DNA from: Paenibacillus rubinfantis
GTDB lineage: Bacteria > Bacillota > Bacilli > Paenibacillales > Paenibacillaceae
Assembly (NCBI RefSeq): GCF_001486505.1
Contig: NZ_LN909064.1
Location: 310,001 to 374,000, forward strand
Direction: 5' to 3'
DNA length: 64,000 nt
In this document: positions 31,729 to 41,159 of the stretch, piece after piece
Position numbering within the stretch: position 1 is the first letter of the stretch
How the letters are laid out: the number at the start of each line of letters is the position of its first letter
The notes under the pieces: model-generated
Database searches by the model: none
What the model was told of the DNA's origin: nothing
Seen by the model: only the letters and a program-made list of their open reading frames with translations
Program-made: the position numbers and the translations under genes

Positions 31729-33552
31729 ATGTTCATCCGGAACATTTACCGCAACTACTTCAAGAACAATTTGTTCATGAAGATCATCTTGTTTTTCTCC
31801 GTCATCACCATTGTGACGATCATTACGTTTTCGTATGTGATGTTCATGTTTATGTCCGAGTCCGCGGTGCAGAGGCAACTGGATATCCAGAAGAGGGCGA
31901 TCGAAAGCGTCAGCGATTATATCGGCAGCAAATATGAATCCGTGCAAGCTATGATTCGGGACATCTATCGCGACGAGGAGCTGGCGTCGAATACTTCTTT
32001 TTTTCTGGAACATCCGTATCAGGATTACGTGAACTATCGCCTGGACCGTTTTTATATGGAAAATAATTCATCGACGGATACCGTGCTCTACTTCCGCAAC
32101 GTGGTGGACGACGATCCGGACATCCGCAGCTTGATGTTGTACAGTGCGGATCTGCAGCAGCTGTATTCCTTTGGCAGCGATAATCAATTTAAGATTATTC
32201 CGACCAATCAGGCTCGGTCCTTCGTGCCCGACGTGATGTCCCAGCAGGAAAGGACGAACGTGGAAATAGCTAACATTTGGGTGCGCAAAACAGTGGGTTT
32301 GCCGGACATTCCGATGTATTCGGTTCGCATTCCGATCAACAATAAGCTAACGCTGCGCAACATCGGGCAATTGGATGTTTATTTTGAAACAGACCAGGTG
32401 TGGGGCAGCTTGGCGATGTATCAAGAGGAATTGAAGGGATCGATCCTGATCCTGTCCGCTGACGGCAGCGTGTTGTTTGATTCCTCGGGCACCTATTATG
32501 GACAAAAATATCCTTATACCGAACAGCTTAACTCGCTGTATGACACCGGGGTACTGGGCAACGGGCTGATTGCCACGAAGCTGACGCAAAGCCAGGGAGG
32601 GTACACGGTGCTCAGTACCGTCCCCAAAGAGGAGCTGGCCAAAACCTACCATGGGCTTCGCAACACGATTGTGACCATCAGTTCCATTTGCATTTTATTC
32701 GCCATTCTGATCCCGGCGCTGTTTATCAGCAATTTCGCCAAACGGACGCAGGGCATTATCCGGTTTACTCGGAGAGTGCGCAACGGCGATTTCACGGCGC
32801 GGATTGCCGATGTCCGGGAGGACGAGCTGGGGCAGATCTCCAAGAGCTTTAACGAGATGCTGGACGAGCTGAATGTGTATATCGACCGGGTGTTCAAAGC
32901 GGAGATCAAGCAGCATCAAACTGAGCTGGTTGCACTGCAGGCGCGGATCAACCCGCATTTTTTGTACAATACGCTGGAAGTGATTCGCATGCGGGCCATT
33001 TCCCAAGGCGCCAAGGACGTCGGGGAGATGATCTACAGCTTGTCCGTCCTGTTCAAGAGCATGGTGCAGCAAAAGAAAAACTACACGCTGAAGGACGAGC
33101 TGGAAGCCTGCCGCTTGTACCTGGAGCTGTTCCGCATCCGGTACAAGGATCGGTTTACCTATGAGATCCAAGCCGCTCCCGCGTTGTACGGCAAGTCGCT
33201 CGTCAGGCTGACTCTGCAGCCGATTGTGGAGAACTACATCGTGCACGGAATTCAAACGGACCAGTTTGACAACCGGATTACGATCGAAGTGCGGGAAGAC
33301 GGGGATACCTTATTGGCCGTGGTGAAGGATAACGGGAAAGGCATTAAACCGGACCGGCTGGAGGAAATCCGCCGGGAGCTGGAGCGGAAGGAGGAAACCG
33401 GGCAAATGTTCGGTTTGCGAAGCGTGCATACGCGGCTGCGGTTCCTGTACGGTCCGGCTTACGGGATTGAGATCGACAGCGTACCGGGGGCTGGGACAAC
33501 CATCACCGTACGTTACCCCAATCGGGAAGGAACGGAGGTTGAAGATGTATAA
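31729..33552 (+). CDS. YesM-type sensor histidine kinase
   Basis: The 607-residue membrane kinase has a helix at about 17-42, an extracellular Cache-like sensor domain (about 45-300), a second helix (about 305-330) and a HAMP linker. A His-kinase domain with ARINPHFLYNTL (H410 as phospho-acceptor) and a C-terminal ATPase domain (NYIVHG, VKDNGKGI, FGLRSVHTRL) follow. This is the YesM/LytS subclass usually paired with YesN regulators and sugar importers. CGAGGAGGG gives a strong ribosome site. The stop overlaps the next start by 8 bp, so the pair is co-translated. It likely senses the glycan, directly or through the binding protein encoded downstream. Confidence 0.92.
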   Translation: MFIRNIYRNYFKNNLFMKIILFFSVITIVTIITFSYVMFMFMSESAVQRQLDIQKRAIESVSDYIGSKYESVQAMIRDIYRDEELASNTSFFLEHPYQDYVNYRLDRFYMENNSSTDTVLYFRNVVDDDPDIRSLMLYSADLQQLYSFGSDNQFKIIPTNQARSFVPDVMSQQERTNVEIANIWVRKTVGLPDIPMYSVRIPINNKLTLRNIGQLDVYFETDQVWGSLAMYQEELKGSILILSADGSVLFDSSGTYYGQKYPYTEQLNSLYDTGVLGNGLIATKLTQSQGGYTVLSTVPKEELAKTYHGLRNTIVTISSICILFAILIPALFISNFAKRTQGIIRFTRRVRNGDFTARIADVREDELGQISKSFNEMLDELNVYIDRVFKAEIKQHQTELVALQARINPHFLYNTLEVIRMRAISQGAKDVGEMIYSLSVLFKSMVQQKKNYTLKDELEACRLYLELFRIRYKDRFTYEIQAAPALYGKSLVRLTLQPIVENYIVHGIQTDQFDNRITIEVREDGDTLLAVVKDNGKGIKPDRLEEIRRELERKEETGQMFGLRSVHTRLRFLYGPAYGIEIDSVPGAGTTITVRYPNREGTEVEDV

Positions 33553-35077
33553 GGTGTTTATTGTCGATGACGAGCCGTTTATCATCGAAGGCTTATACGA
33601 TATCGTCGACTGGCCGCAGTTTGGTCTGGAAATCGTCGGTCATGCGGGGAACGGGCAGCAAGCGCTGGACGCGCTGAGTTCTACGCCGGTTGATGTATTG
33701 ATCACGGACATCTCGATGCCGGTGATGGACGGGTTAACGTTGATTTCCGAGGCAAGGAAGCTTCATGAGGAGCTGAAGGTGATCATTTTGAGCGGATTCA
33801 ATGAGTTCGATTATCTGAAAGAAGGTATGAAGCTCGGGATCGAAAACTATTTGTTGAAGCCGATTAATCTGGAGGAGCTGGAGTCGACGCTCCGCAATAC
33901 CGTGCAGAAGCTGGACAGCGTACAGACGGACGGGCTGTATGATGCCTATGATGTCCAGATTTTGAAGGATAACACCCTGTATCGCTGGCTAAACGGGCAA
34001 ATCGCTGCTGCCGAATTCGAGGAGCGGACAGAGCTGCTGGGCCTGAATTTGCAGGGACCCAACGTTGCCGCCGCCGCCCTGCGCACCAAAGGCAACTCCG
34101 CCGAAGTGTTTGAACGGGCTGAACGTTATTTGAAGGAGCGGAGGGGCGTGACGCTGTTTCGCGATGTGGACGGGGATATTGGGATCGTGGGCTCTCTCCT
34201 CCAAGGGGCTGAGGAAAAAAGGACGTTTCCGGAGCTAATGGAAAATCTAGCGTTGGAGCTGTCCGTCATGAACCGGTCGATCCAAATCGGCGTGGGCAGC
34301 GTGAGACGGCTGCCGGAGGGAGCTCCCCTCAGCTACAAGGAAGCTAAGCGCGCCCTAGAATATTATCTGATCTATCCCGATCGGCGGACGATCGAATACA
34401 AGCAGCTGGAACGCGAACGACTTGGCGACAGCACGCTGGAGGGCGGTTATCCGCTGGCTTGGGACGAGTATACTAAGTTGATTTTGGCCAAGGATCAGGA
34501 GGGGCTGAAGGAGCTCATGCGCCGTGATTTCGAGCAGATGAAGCAGCTGGCGGGCATTCGCCCCGAGGATCTGCAGAACGCGGCTTTAGAGCTGGTGGTC
34601 CGCTTTAAAATGGAGCTTCAGCATATCAAATATTCGGAAGAGACCGATTTGTTTAAAAAGGCGCTCCAGCGTGTCCAACGCTGCGAAACGTTCCAGGGGA
34701 TGATCGAAAGCCTCGAGAACTTGGCGGAGGAAACGGTTGGCTCGCTGCTGCAGGACGCCAAGAATCCGGTCGTGCATCAAGTGTTGACTTACATCGATAA
34801 GCATTACGCCGACGAGCTGTCGCTGAAAACGCTGGGGGCGCAATATCATATCCATCCGGTGTATCTCGGACAGTTATTTCATAAAGAGACAGGCATGTCT
34901 TTTGCGGAGTATATAAATAAGTATCGCATTGATAAAGCAAAGCAACAGCTCAAAAACTCCAATCTCAAAGTGCAGGAAATCGCCCGAAACGTGGGATACT
35001 GGGAGATCGGATACTTCTACAAGCAGTTCCGAAAGTATGTGGGGATTTCCCCCACCGACTTTAAAGCGCTGCATTAG
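33545..35077 (+). CDS. YesN-type response regulator with AraC DNA-binding domain
   Basis: The 510-residue protein has an N-terminal receiver domain (1-125) with D9/D10 in VDDEP, phospho-acceptor D55 in LITDISMP and K105-type Lys in LLKPI. A long middle region follows, with a C-terminal AraC double helix-turn-helix (about 405-510, LKTLGAQYHIHPVYLGQLFH and YKQFRKYVGISPTDFK). ATG 33545 lies within the end of the kinase gene, with GGAGG upstream; the frame extends upstream only through kinase coding sequence. It probably activates the binding-protein gene that follows. A terminator separates it from that gene. Confidence 0.92.
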   Translation: MYKVFIVDDEPFIIEGLYDIVDWPQFGLEIVGHAGNGQQALDALSSTPVDVLITDISMPVMDGLTLISEARKLHEELKVIILSGFNEFDYLKEGMKLGIENYLLKPINLEELESTLRNTVQKLDSVQTDGLYDAYDVQILKDNTLYRWLNGQIAAAEFEERTELLGLNLQGPNVAAAALRTKGNSAEVFERAERYLKERRGVTLFRDVDGDIGIVGSLLQGAEEKRTFPELMENLALELSVMNRSIQIGVGSVRRLPEGAPLSYKEAKRALEYYLIYPDRRTIEYKQLERERLGDSTLEGGYPLAWDEYTKLILAKDQEGLKELMRRDFEQMKQLAGIRPEDLQNAALELVVRFKMELQHIKYSEETDLFKKALQRVQRCETFQGMIESLENLAEETVGSLLQDAKNPVVHQVLTYIDKHYADELSLKTLGAQYHIHPVYLGQLFHKETGMSFAEYINKYRIDKAKQQLKNSNLKVQEIARNVGYWEIGYFYKQFRKYVGISPTDFKALH

Positions 35078-35091
35078 ATAGGATGGGAATG

Positions 35092-35168
35092 GGTACCCTG
35101 GATCAAGGATGTTTTTACCTTCCAATAAGGGAGGTTTTCCTTGAATCCGGGGTATTGTCCTTTTCTTT
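35092..35168 (+). terminator. terminator after the response regulator gene
   Basis: GGTACCCTGGATCAAGG (35092-35108) pairs, with small mismatches, with CCTTGAATCCGGGGTATT (35139-35156). TCCTTTTCTTT follows. A smaller inner hairpin (ACCTTCC/GGGAGGT) sits in the loop. Confidence 0.7.
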
Positions 35169-35204
35169 AATTTGTACCTCAATTTTTTAAGTTTGTCTTC
35201 TTTT

Positions 35205-35218
35205 TGTAACGGCTTTCA
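35205..35218 (+). promoter_or_regulatory. candidate CcpA (cre) site before the sugar importer
   Basis: TGTAACGGCTTTCA fits TGWAANCGNTNWCA except for G instead of C in the central CG. It lies 58 bp upstream of the binding-protein gene, in the promoter region. Confidence 0.4.
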
Positions 35219-35275
35219 TCCGGTAAGGTTAAGTTAGTTAAACAAAACAAAAGAGCTTCAAAAGGGAGGATCACC

Positions 35276-36763
35276 ATGAGTAAAAACAAAAGAAGTTTTT
35301 CTTTCGTCCTTGCTACGCTGATGGCGTTGGTGCTTGTTCTGAGCGCATGTGGCGGCAACAAGAACGCGGACAGCAACAGCGGGTCTGCAGCGGGCAACTC
35401 GGAAGAAGCGGTTAACCTGATTTGGTATACGATCGGGACGCCGCAAAAAGATGTGGATCGCGTTATGGAAGAAGTCAGCAAGTACACCAAAGAGAAAATC
35501 AACGCGACCATCACGATGAAAATGATCGACTGGGGCGATTACACGCAAAAAATGCAAGTGAACGTGGCTTCCGGTGAACCGATGGACATCGTCTTCACTT
35601 CCGCCGGCGGTTTCGACTACGTTCAAAACGCCAGAAAAGGCGCGTTCCTAGAGTTGGATGAACTGCTTGAGAAATATGGACAAGATCTGAAAAACACCAT
35701 CGACCCTGCTTTCTTGGAAGGCTCCAAAGTCGATGGCCACAACTACGGCATCCCTGCCAACAAAGAATTGCCACAACAAGAAGTATGGCGCTTCAACAAA
35801 GCGTTGGCTGACAAATACAATGTGGACATCCCAAGCATTCGTACCTTGGAAAGCCTCGAGCCGATCTTGAAAACGGTCAAGGAAAACGAACCAGGCGTAA
35901 CGCCTTTTGCAATGGACAAGAACTATGTTCCTTACGTGCCTTATGATTACATCATCCAGAACCTGCCGATGGCGGTAAAACTGGACACGACGGATTATAA
36001 AATCGTAAACATCTTGGAAACCCCAGAAATGCAAGAAGCTCTGGATCTGATGCACAAATACTACAAAGCGGGTTATGTTGCTCCTGAAGCAGCAACAACC
36101 GGTTCCACAAGCGACCTGATGACTTCCGGTCAATGGTTCTTGGACCGTGCGCAAACTCAACCGCTGGCGGATAACCTGTGGTCCGCAAGCTATGGCTACC
36201 CTGTAGTCTCCACGCCGGCAAGTGACGCGATCATCACGAACACTTCCGTACAAGGCTCGATCATGGCGATCTCCGCAAACTCCGAACATCCGGAGAAAGC
36301 GATGGAATTCCTGAACCTGCTGAACACCGATCCGGTGCTGCGTAACATGGTTGACTCCGGTATCGAAGGCGTTCACTATAACAAGCTGGATGACACGCAT
36401 TACGAAAACCTGGCAGAATCGAAAAACTACGACATGCCGTCTTACTCCTTGGGTAACAACATGCTTCTGTACTTGAACCCTAACGATGCAGACGACAAAT
36501 GGGAACAATTCAAGAAATTTAACGCAGAAGGCGTAAACTCGCCGATCCTGAGCTTCAACTTCGACAGCACGAAAGTAGCTACCGAAATGGCAGCCGTACA
36601 AAACGTGAAGGAACAATTCTGGTCCTCGCTGATGACGGGTACGGTGGATCCGGCGGATTACTTGCCGAAAGCGATCGAAAAATTCAAAGAGGCTGGCCTT
36701 GACAAGGTCATTGCTGAAGCCCAAGCTCAGCTCGATGCCTGGAGAGCTGCAAACAATAAGTAA
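35276..36763 (+). CDS. sugar ABC transporter substrate-binding lipoprotein (LipO-like)
   Basis: The 495-residue lipoprotein has a signal peptide ending in the lipobox LSAC (C25), then a Ser/Asn-rich linker. The mature domain has the family-1 solute-binding fold (VNLIWYTIGTPQKDVDRVME onwards) and a C-terminal extension as in the LipO/YtcQ group that pairs with LplB and YtcP permeases. It should capture an oligosaccharide outside the membrane; the downstream mannosidases suggest a mannose-rich glycan (inference). AAAAGGGAGGATCACC gives a strong ribosome site. Codon use is strongly biased, unlike nearby genes, which indicates high expression. A hairpin with T-run follows, limiting readthrough into the permeases. 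Confidence 0.93.
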   Translation: MSKNKRSFSFVLATLMALVLVLSACGGNKNADSNSGSAAGNSEEAVNLIWYTIGTPQKDVDRVMEEVSKYTKEKINATITMKMIDWGDYTQKMQVNVASGEPMDIVFTSAGGFDYVQNARKGAFLELDELLEKYGQDLKNTIDPAFLEGSKVDGHNYGIPANKELPQQEVWRFNKALADKYNVDIPSIRTLESLEPILKTVKENEPGVTPFAMDKNYVPYVPYDYIIQNLPMAVKLDTTDYKIVNILETPEMQEALDLMHKYYKAGYVAPEAATTGSTSDLMTSGQWFLDRAQTQPLADNLWSASYGYPVVSTPASDAIITNTSVQGSIMAISANSEHPEKAMEFLNLLNTDPVLRNMVDSGIEGVHYNKLDDTHYENLAESKNYDMPSYSLGNNMLLYLNPNDADDKWEQFKKFNAEGVNSPILSFNFDSTKVATEMAAVQNVKEQFWSSLMTGTVDPADYLPKAIEKFKEAGLDKVIAEAQAQLDAWRAANNK

Positions 36764-36781
36764 TAATTAAAGAAAGAGTAG

Positions 36782-36817
36782 GGATCGGGCGGGTGATTGT
36801 TGCGCCCGATCCTTTTT
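36782..36817 (+). terminator. intercistronic terminator between binding protein and permeases
   Basis: GGATCGGGCG (36782-36791) and CGCCCGATCC (36803-36812) pair perfectly, followed by TTTTT. As the first permease gene starts 28 bp later, this probably sets the usual excess of binding protein over permease. Confidence 0.85.
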
Positions 36818-36844
36818 CATTATTTTCGACAGGAGGGGAACATC

Positions 36845-37774
36845 ATGGCTGCATTTTTCAAGAACCTGGTTAAGAACAAAGTTATGTTATTTATGGTGTT
36901 GCCGGGTGCCGTTTGGTTTTTCTTCTTCTCGTACCTTCCGTTGGTGGGTACGATTACGGCGTTTAAGCAATATCGCTTCAGCCGTGACGGCTTCTGGGCG
37001 AGTATCGTACGGAGTGAGTGGGTCGGATGGGATAACTTTAAGTTCCTGTTCAGCACCAATGATGCCTTTACCATCACCCGTAACACGTTGTTTTACAACC
37101 TTGCTTTTATTTTCATTGGACTCGTGCTTTCCGTGGCGATGGCGATTCTGCTGTCTGAGCTGGTCGGCAAAACGATGGCCAAAGTTTATCAAACCGGGAT
37201 GTTCCTGCCTTATTTCCTATCCTGGGTTATCGTCGGCTACTTCGCGTTTAGCTTCCTGAGCATGGACCGCGGGATGATCAACCAGATTCTAGGATGGTTT
37301 GGCATGGAGCGGATCAACTGGTATTCGGAGCCGAAGTATTGGCCTTATATCTTGGTCTTCGTCAATCTGTGGAAGTCAATCGGTTACAACAGCGTCGTGT
37401 ACCTGGCTTCGATCATGGGCATCGACAAATCGCTGTATGAGGCAGCGATGATCGACGGGGCCACCAAATGGCAGCAAATTCGTAACATCACGGTTCCGTT
37501 GCTCTCTCCAATTATTATCATCATGACGCTGCTGGCGGTAGGGCGGATCTTCTACGCGGACTTCGGCTTGTTCTACCAAGTGCCAAGAGATTCGGGCACG
37601 TTGTATCAAGTCACGAACGTCATCGACACTTACGTATACCGCGGTCTGAAGACAACCGGGGAAATCGGCATGAGTACGGCGGCCGGTCTTTACCAATCGG
37701 TGGTAGGCTTCGTTCTCGTTATGGTTTCCAACTACGTTGTGCGCAAAATTGATAAGGACAGCGCCCTATTTTAA
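36845..37774 (+). CDS. sugar ABC transporter permease, LplB-like
   Basis: The 309-residue membrane protein has six hydrophobic helices and the ABC permease loop EAAMIDGATKWQQIRNITVPLL (about 210-230) that contacts the ATPase. Its first helix with VLPGAVWFFFFSYLPLVG is typical of LplB/YtcO-type permeases. ATG 36845 is used because GACAGGAGGGGAAC lies directly upstream; the frame runs 16 codons further. It forms a heterodimer with the product of the next gene. No ATPase gene is present in the cluster; a shared MsmX-type ATPase encoded elsewhere is expected. Confidence 0.9.
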   Translation: MAAFFKNLVKNKVMLFMVLPGAVWFFFFSYLPLVGTITAFKQYRFSRDGFWASIVRSEWVGWDNFKFLFSTNDAFTITRNTLFYNLAFIFIGLVLSVAMAILLSELVGKTMAKVYQTGMFLPYFLSWVIVGYFAFSFLSMDRGMINQILGWFGMERINWYSEPKYWPYILVFVNLWKSIGYNSVVYLASIMGIDKSLYEAAMIDGATKWQQIRNITVPLLSPIIIIMTLLAVGRIFYADFGLFYQVPRDSGTLYQVTNVIDTYVYRGLKTTGEIGMSTAAGLYQSVVGFVLVMVSNYVVRKIDKDSALF

Positions 37775-37798
37775 AACAGCTGAAAGGAGTGTCAGAGT

Positions 37799-38716
37799 AT
37801 GGCGGAGCTGGCTAGAAAAAGCAAAGATTTTCATAACGTCTCTCGCGGCTGGAACGCCGTTTTGCACTTGATCGCAGGCATTTTCTCTTTCTTGTGCGTG
37901 TTCCCTTTTATCTTCGTTGTCATTATTTCCTTCACGGATGAAAAAACGCTGGCCACCGACGGGTATCGGCTGATTCCTGCGAAATGGAGCCTGGAGGCGT
38001 ATCGCTTCGTATTCGAAAGCGGCGATTCCCTGCTTCGCTCTTACGGCGTAACGATCCTGATCACCCTCGTGGGCACCTTGATCAGTTTGGTGATGATCTC
38101 GCTGTACGCTTACGCAATCTCGCGGAAGAGCTTCCGCTATCGCAGATTTTTCTCCGTATTTGCTATTGTAACGATGCTCTTTAACGGCGGGATGATCCCA
38201 ACTTATATGGTAGTCTCCCAGTTGATGGGGCTGAAAGATACGTTGTGGGCGCTGATTTTGCCCCTCGCGATGAATGCATTTTATATCATGATCTTACGTA
38301 CGTTCTATAGTACAAGCGTGCCGGAAGCGATCATTGAATCGGCGCGGATTGACGGTGCCGGCGATTTCTATATTTTCCTGCGCATCGTGTTGCCGTTGTC
38401 GCTGCCGGGTCTCGCTACAATCGGCCTCTTCAGTACCTTAGGGTACTGGAACGACTGGTTTAATGCGTTGCTGTATATCGACAATCCGGATTTGGTGCCG
38501 CTGCAATCGATGCTGATGCGGATTGAATCGAGCATCGCGTTTATTCAGCAGAACTCGCAAAACAGCTCGCTCAGCTTGACCGCGCTGCAATCCATTCCGC
38601 AGGATACGTCGCGGATGGCGATGGTCGTGCTGGCAACGTTGCCAATTATTTTTGCATATCCGTTCTTCCAACGGTATTTTGTACAAGGACTTACGGTAGG
38701 CGCTGTCAAAGAATAA
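37799..38716 (+). CDS. sugar ABC transporter permease, YtcP/LplC-like
   Basis: The 305-residue membrane protein has six hydrophobic helices, with the permease loop EAIIESARIDGAGDFYIFLR (about 180-200) and the YtcP-type C-terminus ending QRYFVQGLTVGAVKE. It pairs with the LplB-like permease encoded 25 bp upstream. AAAGGAG is the ribosome site. About 130 bp separate it from the GH3 gene, with no clear terminator, so the glycosidase genes may be transcribed together with the importer. Confidence 0.92.
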   Translation: MAELARKSKDFHNVSRGWNAVLHLIAGIFSFLCVFPFIFVVIISFTDEKTLATDGYRLIPAKWSLEAYRFVFESGDSLLRSYGVTILITLVGTLISLVMISLYAYAISRKSFRYRRFFSVFAIVTMLFNGGMIPTYMVVSQLMGLKDTLWALILPLAMNAFYIMILRTFYSTSVPEAIIESARIDGAGDFYIFLRIVLPLSLPGLATIGLFSTLGYWNDWFNALLYIDNPDLVPLQSMLMRIESSIAFIQQNSQNSSLSLTALQSIPQDTSRMAMVVLATLPIIFAYPFFQRYFVQGLTVGAVKE

Positions 38717-38846
38717 TATAGCGGTGGTTCAAAAATTGCCTTTTGATCACGAAGTAGTACCAAGTAGTTTAATCGGCATCGAATCTTGACTAGAATTACT
38801 CCCTTTTGAACTCTTTTGGAATGAACGTAAAACTGTAAGGAGCGAG

Positions 38847-41153
38847 GTGGAGACGTTGTTATACAAAGACAGATCGAAACCCGTCCCGGAACGAGTGGAG
38901 CATTTGCTCGGACTGATGACATTGGAAGAAAAGGCCGGCCAATTGATCCAGCCTTTCGGCTGGCAAACCTACGAGCATAAAGACGGAGAGATCCGGCTGA
39001 CCGAATCGTTTAAGGAGCAGGTGCAAAGCGGCGGGATCGGCTCGCTGTACGGTGTGCTGCGCGCCGATCCGTGGACGGGCGTAACACTGGAAACCGGCTT
39101 GTCGCCGCGCGAAGGCGCTGAGGCGGTAAATGCCATCCAGCGTTACGCCATCGAGAACTCGCGGCTGGGCATCCCGATTCTGATCGGGGAAGAGTGCTCG
39201 CACGGCCATATGGCGATTGGCGCCACGGTGTTCCCAGTGCCGCTGTCGCTCGGCAGCACGTGGAACGTAGAGCTGTATCGTGAGATGTGTCGGGCGGTGG
39301 CCCGGGAGACGCGCGCCCAAGGCGGCGCGGTCACCTATTCTCCGGTCCTCGACGTCGTGCGCGATCCTCGCTGGGGCCGGACCGAAGAATGTTTTGGCGA
39401 AGACGCTTATATGATCGGCGAAATGGCCGTGGCTTCGGTTGAAGGCTTACAAGGGGAGAGCTTGGACGGAGAGGACAGCGTGGCCGCCACGCTGAAGCAC
39501 TTCGTCGGTTACGGCAGCTCCGAGGGCGGCCGAAATGCCGGCCCGGTCCATATGGGGCGGCGCGAGCTGCTGGAGGTCGACCTCTTGCCGTTCCGCAAGG
39601 CGGTGGAAGCTGGTGCGGCTTCGATTATGCCGGCCTACAATGAGATCGACGGGGTTCCTTGTACAACCAACGAGGAGTTGTTGGACGGGATCCTTCGCGG
39701 CGAGTGGGGGTTTGACGGCATGGTCATCACCGACTGCGGCGCGATCGATATGCTCGCCTCCGGCCACGATGTGGCAGAGGACGGACGGGATGCGGCGATC
39801 CAAGCGATTCGCGCGGGCATCGACATGGAGATGTCCGGCGTCATGTTCGGCCAGCATTTGGTGGAGGCGGTACGCTCGGGACAGCTGGAGGAGGAAGTGC
39901 TTGATCGCGCGGTACGCCGCGTATTGACACTGAAATTCCGCCTCGGGCTGTTCGAACAGCCGTACGCCGACCCAGCGCGGGCCGAGCGGGTGATCGGCAG
40001 CACGGAGCATGTGGAGCTGGCCCGGAAATTGGCCAGCGAAGGCATCGTGCTGCTCAAGAACGAAGGCGGCGTGCTGCCGTTGTCGGCTAAAGCCGGGAAA
40101 ATCGCCGTCATCGGCCCGAACGCCGATGTGGGCTACAACCAGCTGGGCGATTACACCTCGCCGCAGCCGCGCTCCAAGGTCACGACCGTGCTTGGTGGAA
40201 TTCGCAGCAAGCTGGCCAACACGCCGGAGCGGGTGTTGTATGCTCCGGGTTGCCGCATTAATGGCGATTCCCGTGAAGGCTTCGACGTGGCTTTGTCCTG
40301 CGCGGAGCAGGCGGACACGGTGGTTATGGTCGTCGGCGGCTCCAGTGCCCGTGACTTCGGCGAGGGCACCATCGACCTCCGTACCGGCGCTTCCAAAGTG
40401 ACCGGTAATACGGAGAGCGATATGGATTGCGGCGAAGGGATTGACCGCATGAACCTCAGCTTGTCCGGCGTACAGTTGGAGCTGATTCAAGAGATTCATA
40501 AATTGGGTAAACCGCTCGTAGTGGTTTACATCAACGGACGGCCGATTGCCGAGCCGTGGATTGACGAGCATGCCGATGCGATTCTAGAGGCCTGGTATCC
40601 GGGCCAAGAGGGCGGGCATGCCATCGCCGACATCCTGTTTGGCGACGTGAATCCATCTGGACGCCTAACGATCTCCGTTCCGAAGCATGTCGGACAGATT
40701 CCGGTTTACTACCACGGCAAACGCTCGCGGGGCAAACGGTATCTGGAGGACGACTCGCAGCCGCAGTATCCGTTTGGGTACGGGTTAAGCTACACGGAGT
40801 TCACATATAGCAACTTGTCGCTGGAGTCCGATACGCTTTCTGTAGATGGAACAACGAAGGTGACGGTCGAAGTTACGAACGCCGGCGACCGGGCCGGTGC
40901 GGAAGTGGTTCAGCTGTACATTAGCGATATCGCAAGCATTGTAACCCGGCCTTCGAAGGAGCTGAAGGGCTTCCGCAAGATCTTCCTGCAATCGGGCGAG
41001 ACGCAGAAGGTGGAGTTCGAGATCGGGCCGGAGCAGCTGCAGTATATCGGACGGGATTACAAGGCCGTAGTAGAGCCGGGAGAATTCCGGGTACATGTCG
41101 GCAAAAACGTAAATGATACGCTGAGCGCCAATCTCTTTGTGCGGGAGGTTTAA
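38847..41153 (+). CDS. beta-glucosidase-type glycoside hydrolase, family 3
   Basis: The 768-residue protein has the three-part GH3 layout. The TIM barrel (about 10-350) has LKHFVGYGSSEGGRNAGP and the nucleophile Asp in VITDCGAID. The alpha/beta sandwich follows (about 395-630), then a C-terminal FN3-like domain (about 665-765, EVTNAGDRAGAEVVQLYI). It lacks the KHFPGHG signature of NagZ. It likely removes beta-glucosyl or beta-xylosyl residues; a beta-linked residue of the imported glycan is possible. There is no signal peptide. The start is GTG 38847 with AAGGAG 4 bp upstream; TTG 38856 with AGGTGG upstream is an alternative. The next gene starts 6 bp after the stop. Confidence 0.88.
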   Translation: METLLYKDRSKPVPERVEHLLGLMTLEEKAGQLIQPFGWQTYEHKDGEIRLTESFKEQVQSGGIGSLYGVLRADPWTGVTLETGLSPREGAEAVNAIQRYAIENSRLGIPILIGEECSHGHMAIGATVFPVPLSLGSTWNVELYREMCRAVARETRAQGGAVTYSPVLDVVRDPRWGRTEECFGEDAYMIGEMAVASVEGLQGESLDGEDSVAATLKHFVGYGSSEGGRNAGPVHMGRRELLEVDLLPFRKAVEAGAASIMPAYNEIDGVPCTTNEELLDGILRGEWGFDGMVITDCGAIDMLASGHDVAEDGRDAAIQAIRAGIDMEMSGVMFGQHLVEAVRSGQLEEEVLDRAVRRVLTLKFRLGLFEQPYADPARAERVIGSTEHVELARKLASEGIVLLKNEGGVLPLSAKAGKIAVIGPNADVGYNQLGDYTSPQPRSKVTTVLGGIRSKLANTPERVLYAPGCRINGDSREGFDVALSCAEQADTVVMVVGGSSARDFGEGTIDLRTGASKVTGNTESDMDCGEGIDRMNLSLSGVQLELIQEIHKLGKPLVVVYINGRPIAEPWIDEHADAILEAWYPGQEGGHAIADILFGDVNPSGRLTISVPKHVGQIPVYYHGKRSRGKRYLEDDSQPQYPFGYGLSYTEFTYSNLSLESDTLSVDGTTKVTVEVTNAGDRAGAEVVQLYISDIASIVTRPSKELKGFRKIFLQSGETQKVEFEIGPEQLQYIGRDYKAVVEPGEFRVHVGKNVNDTLSANLFVREV

Positions 41154-41159
41154 AAATAC

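Noticed and set aside
35648..36724. 358-codon open frame antisense to the binding-protein gene
   Set aside because: Same effect of codon bias; no ribosome site and no family features.
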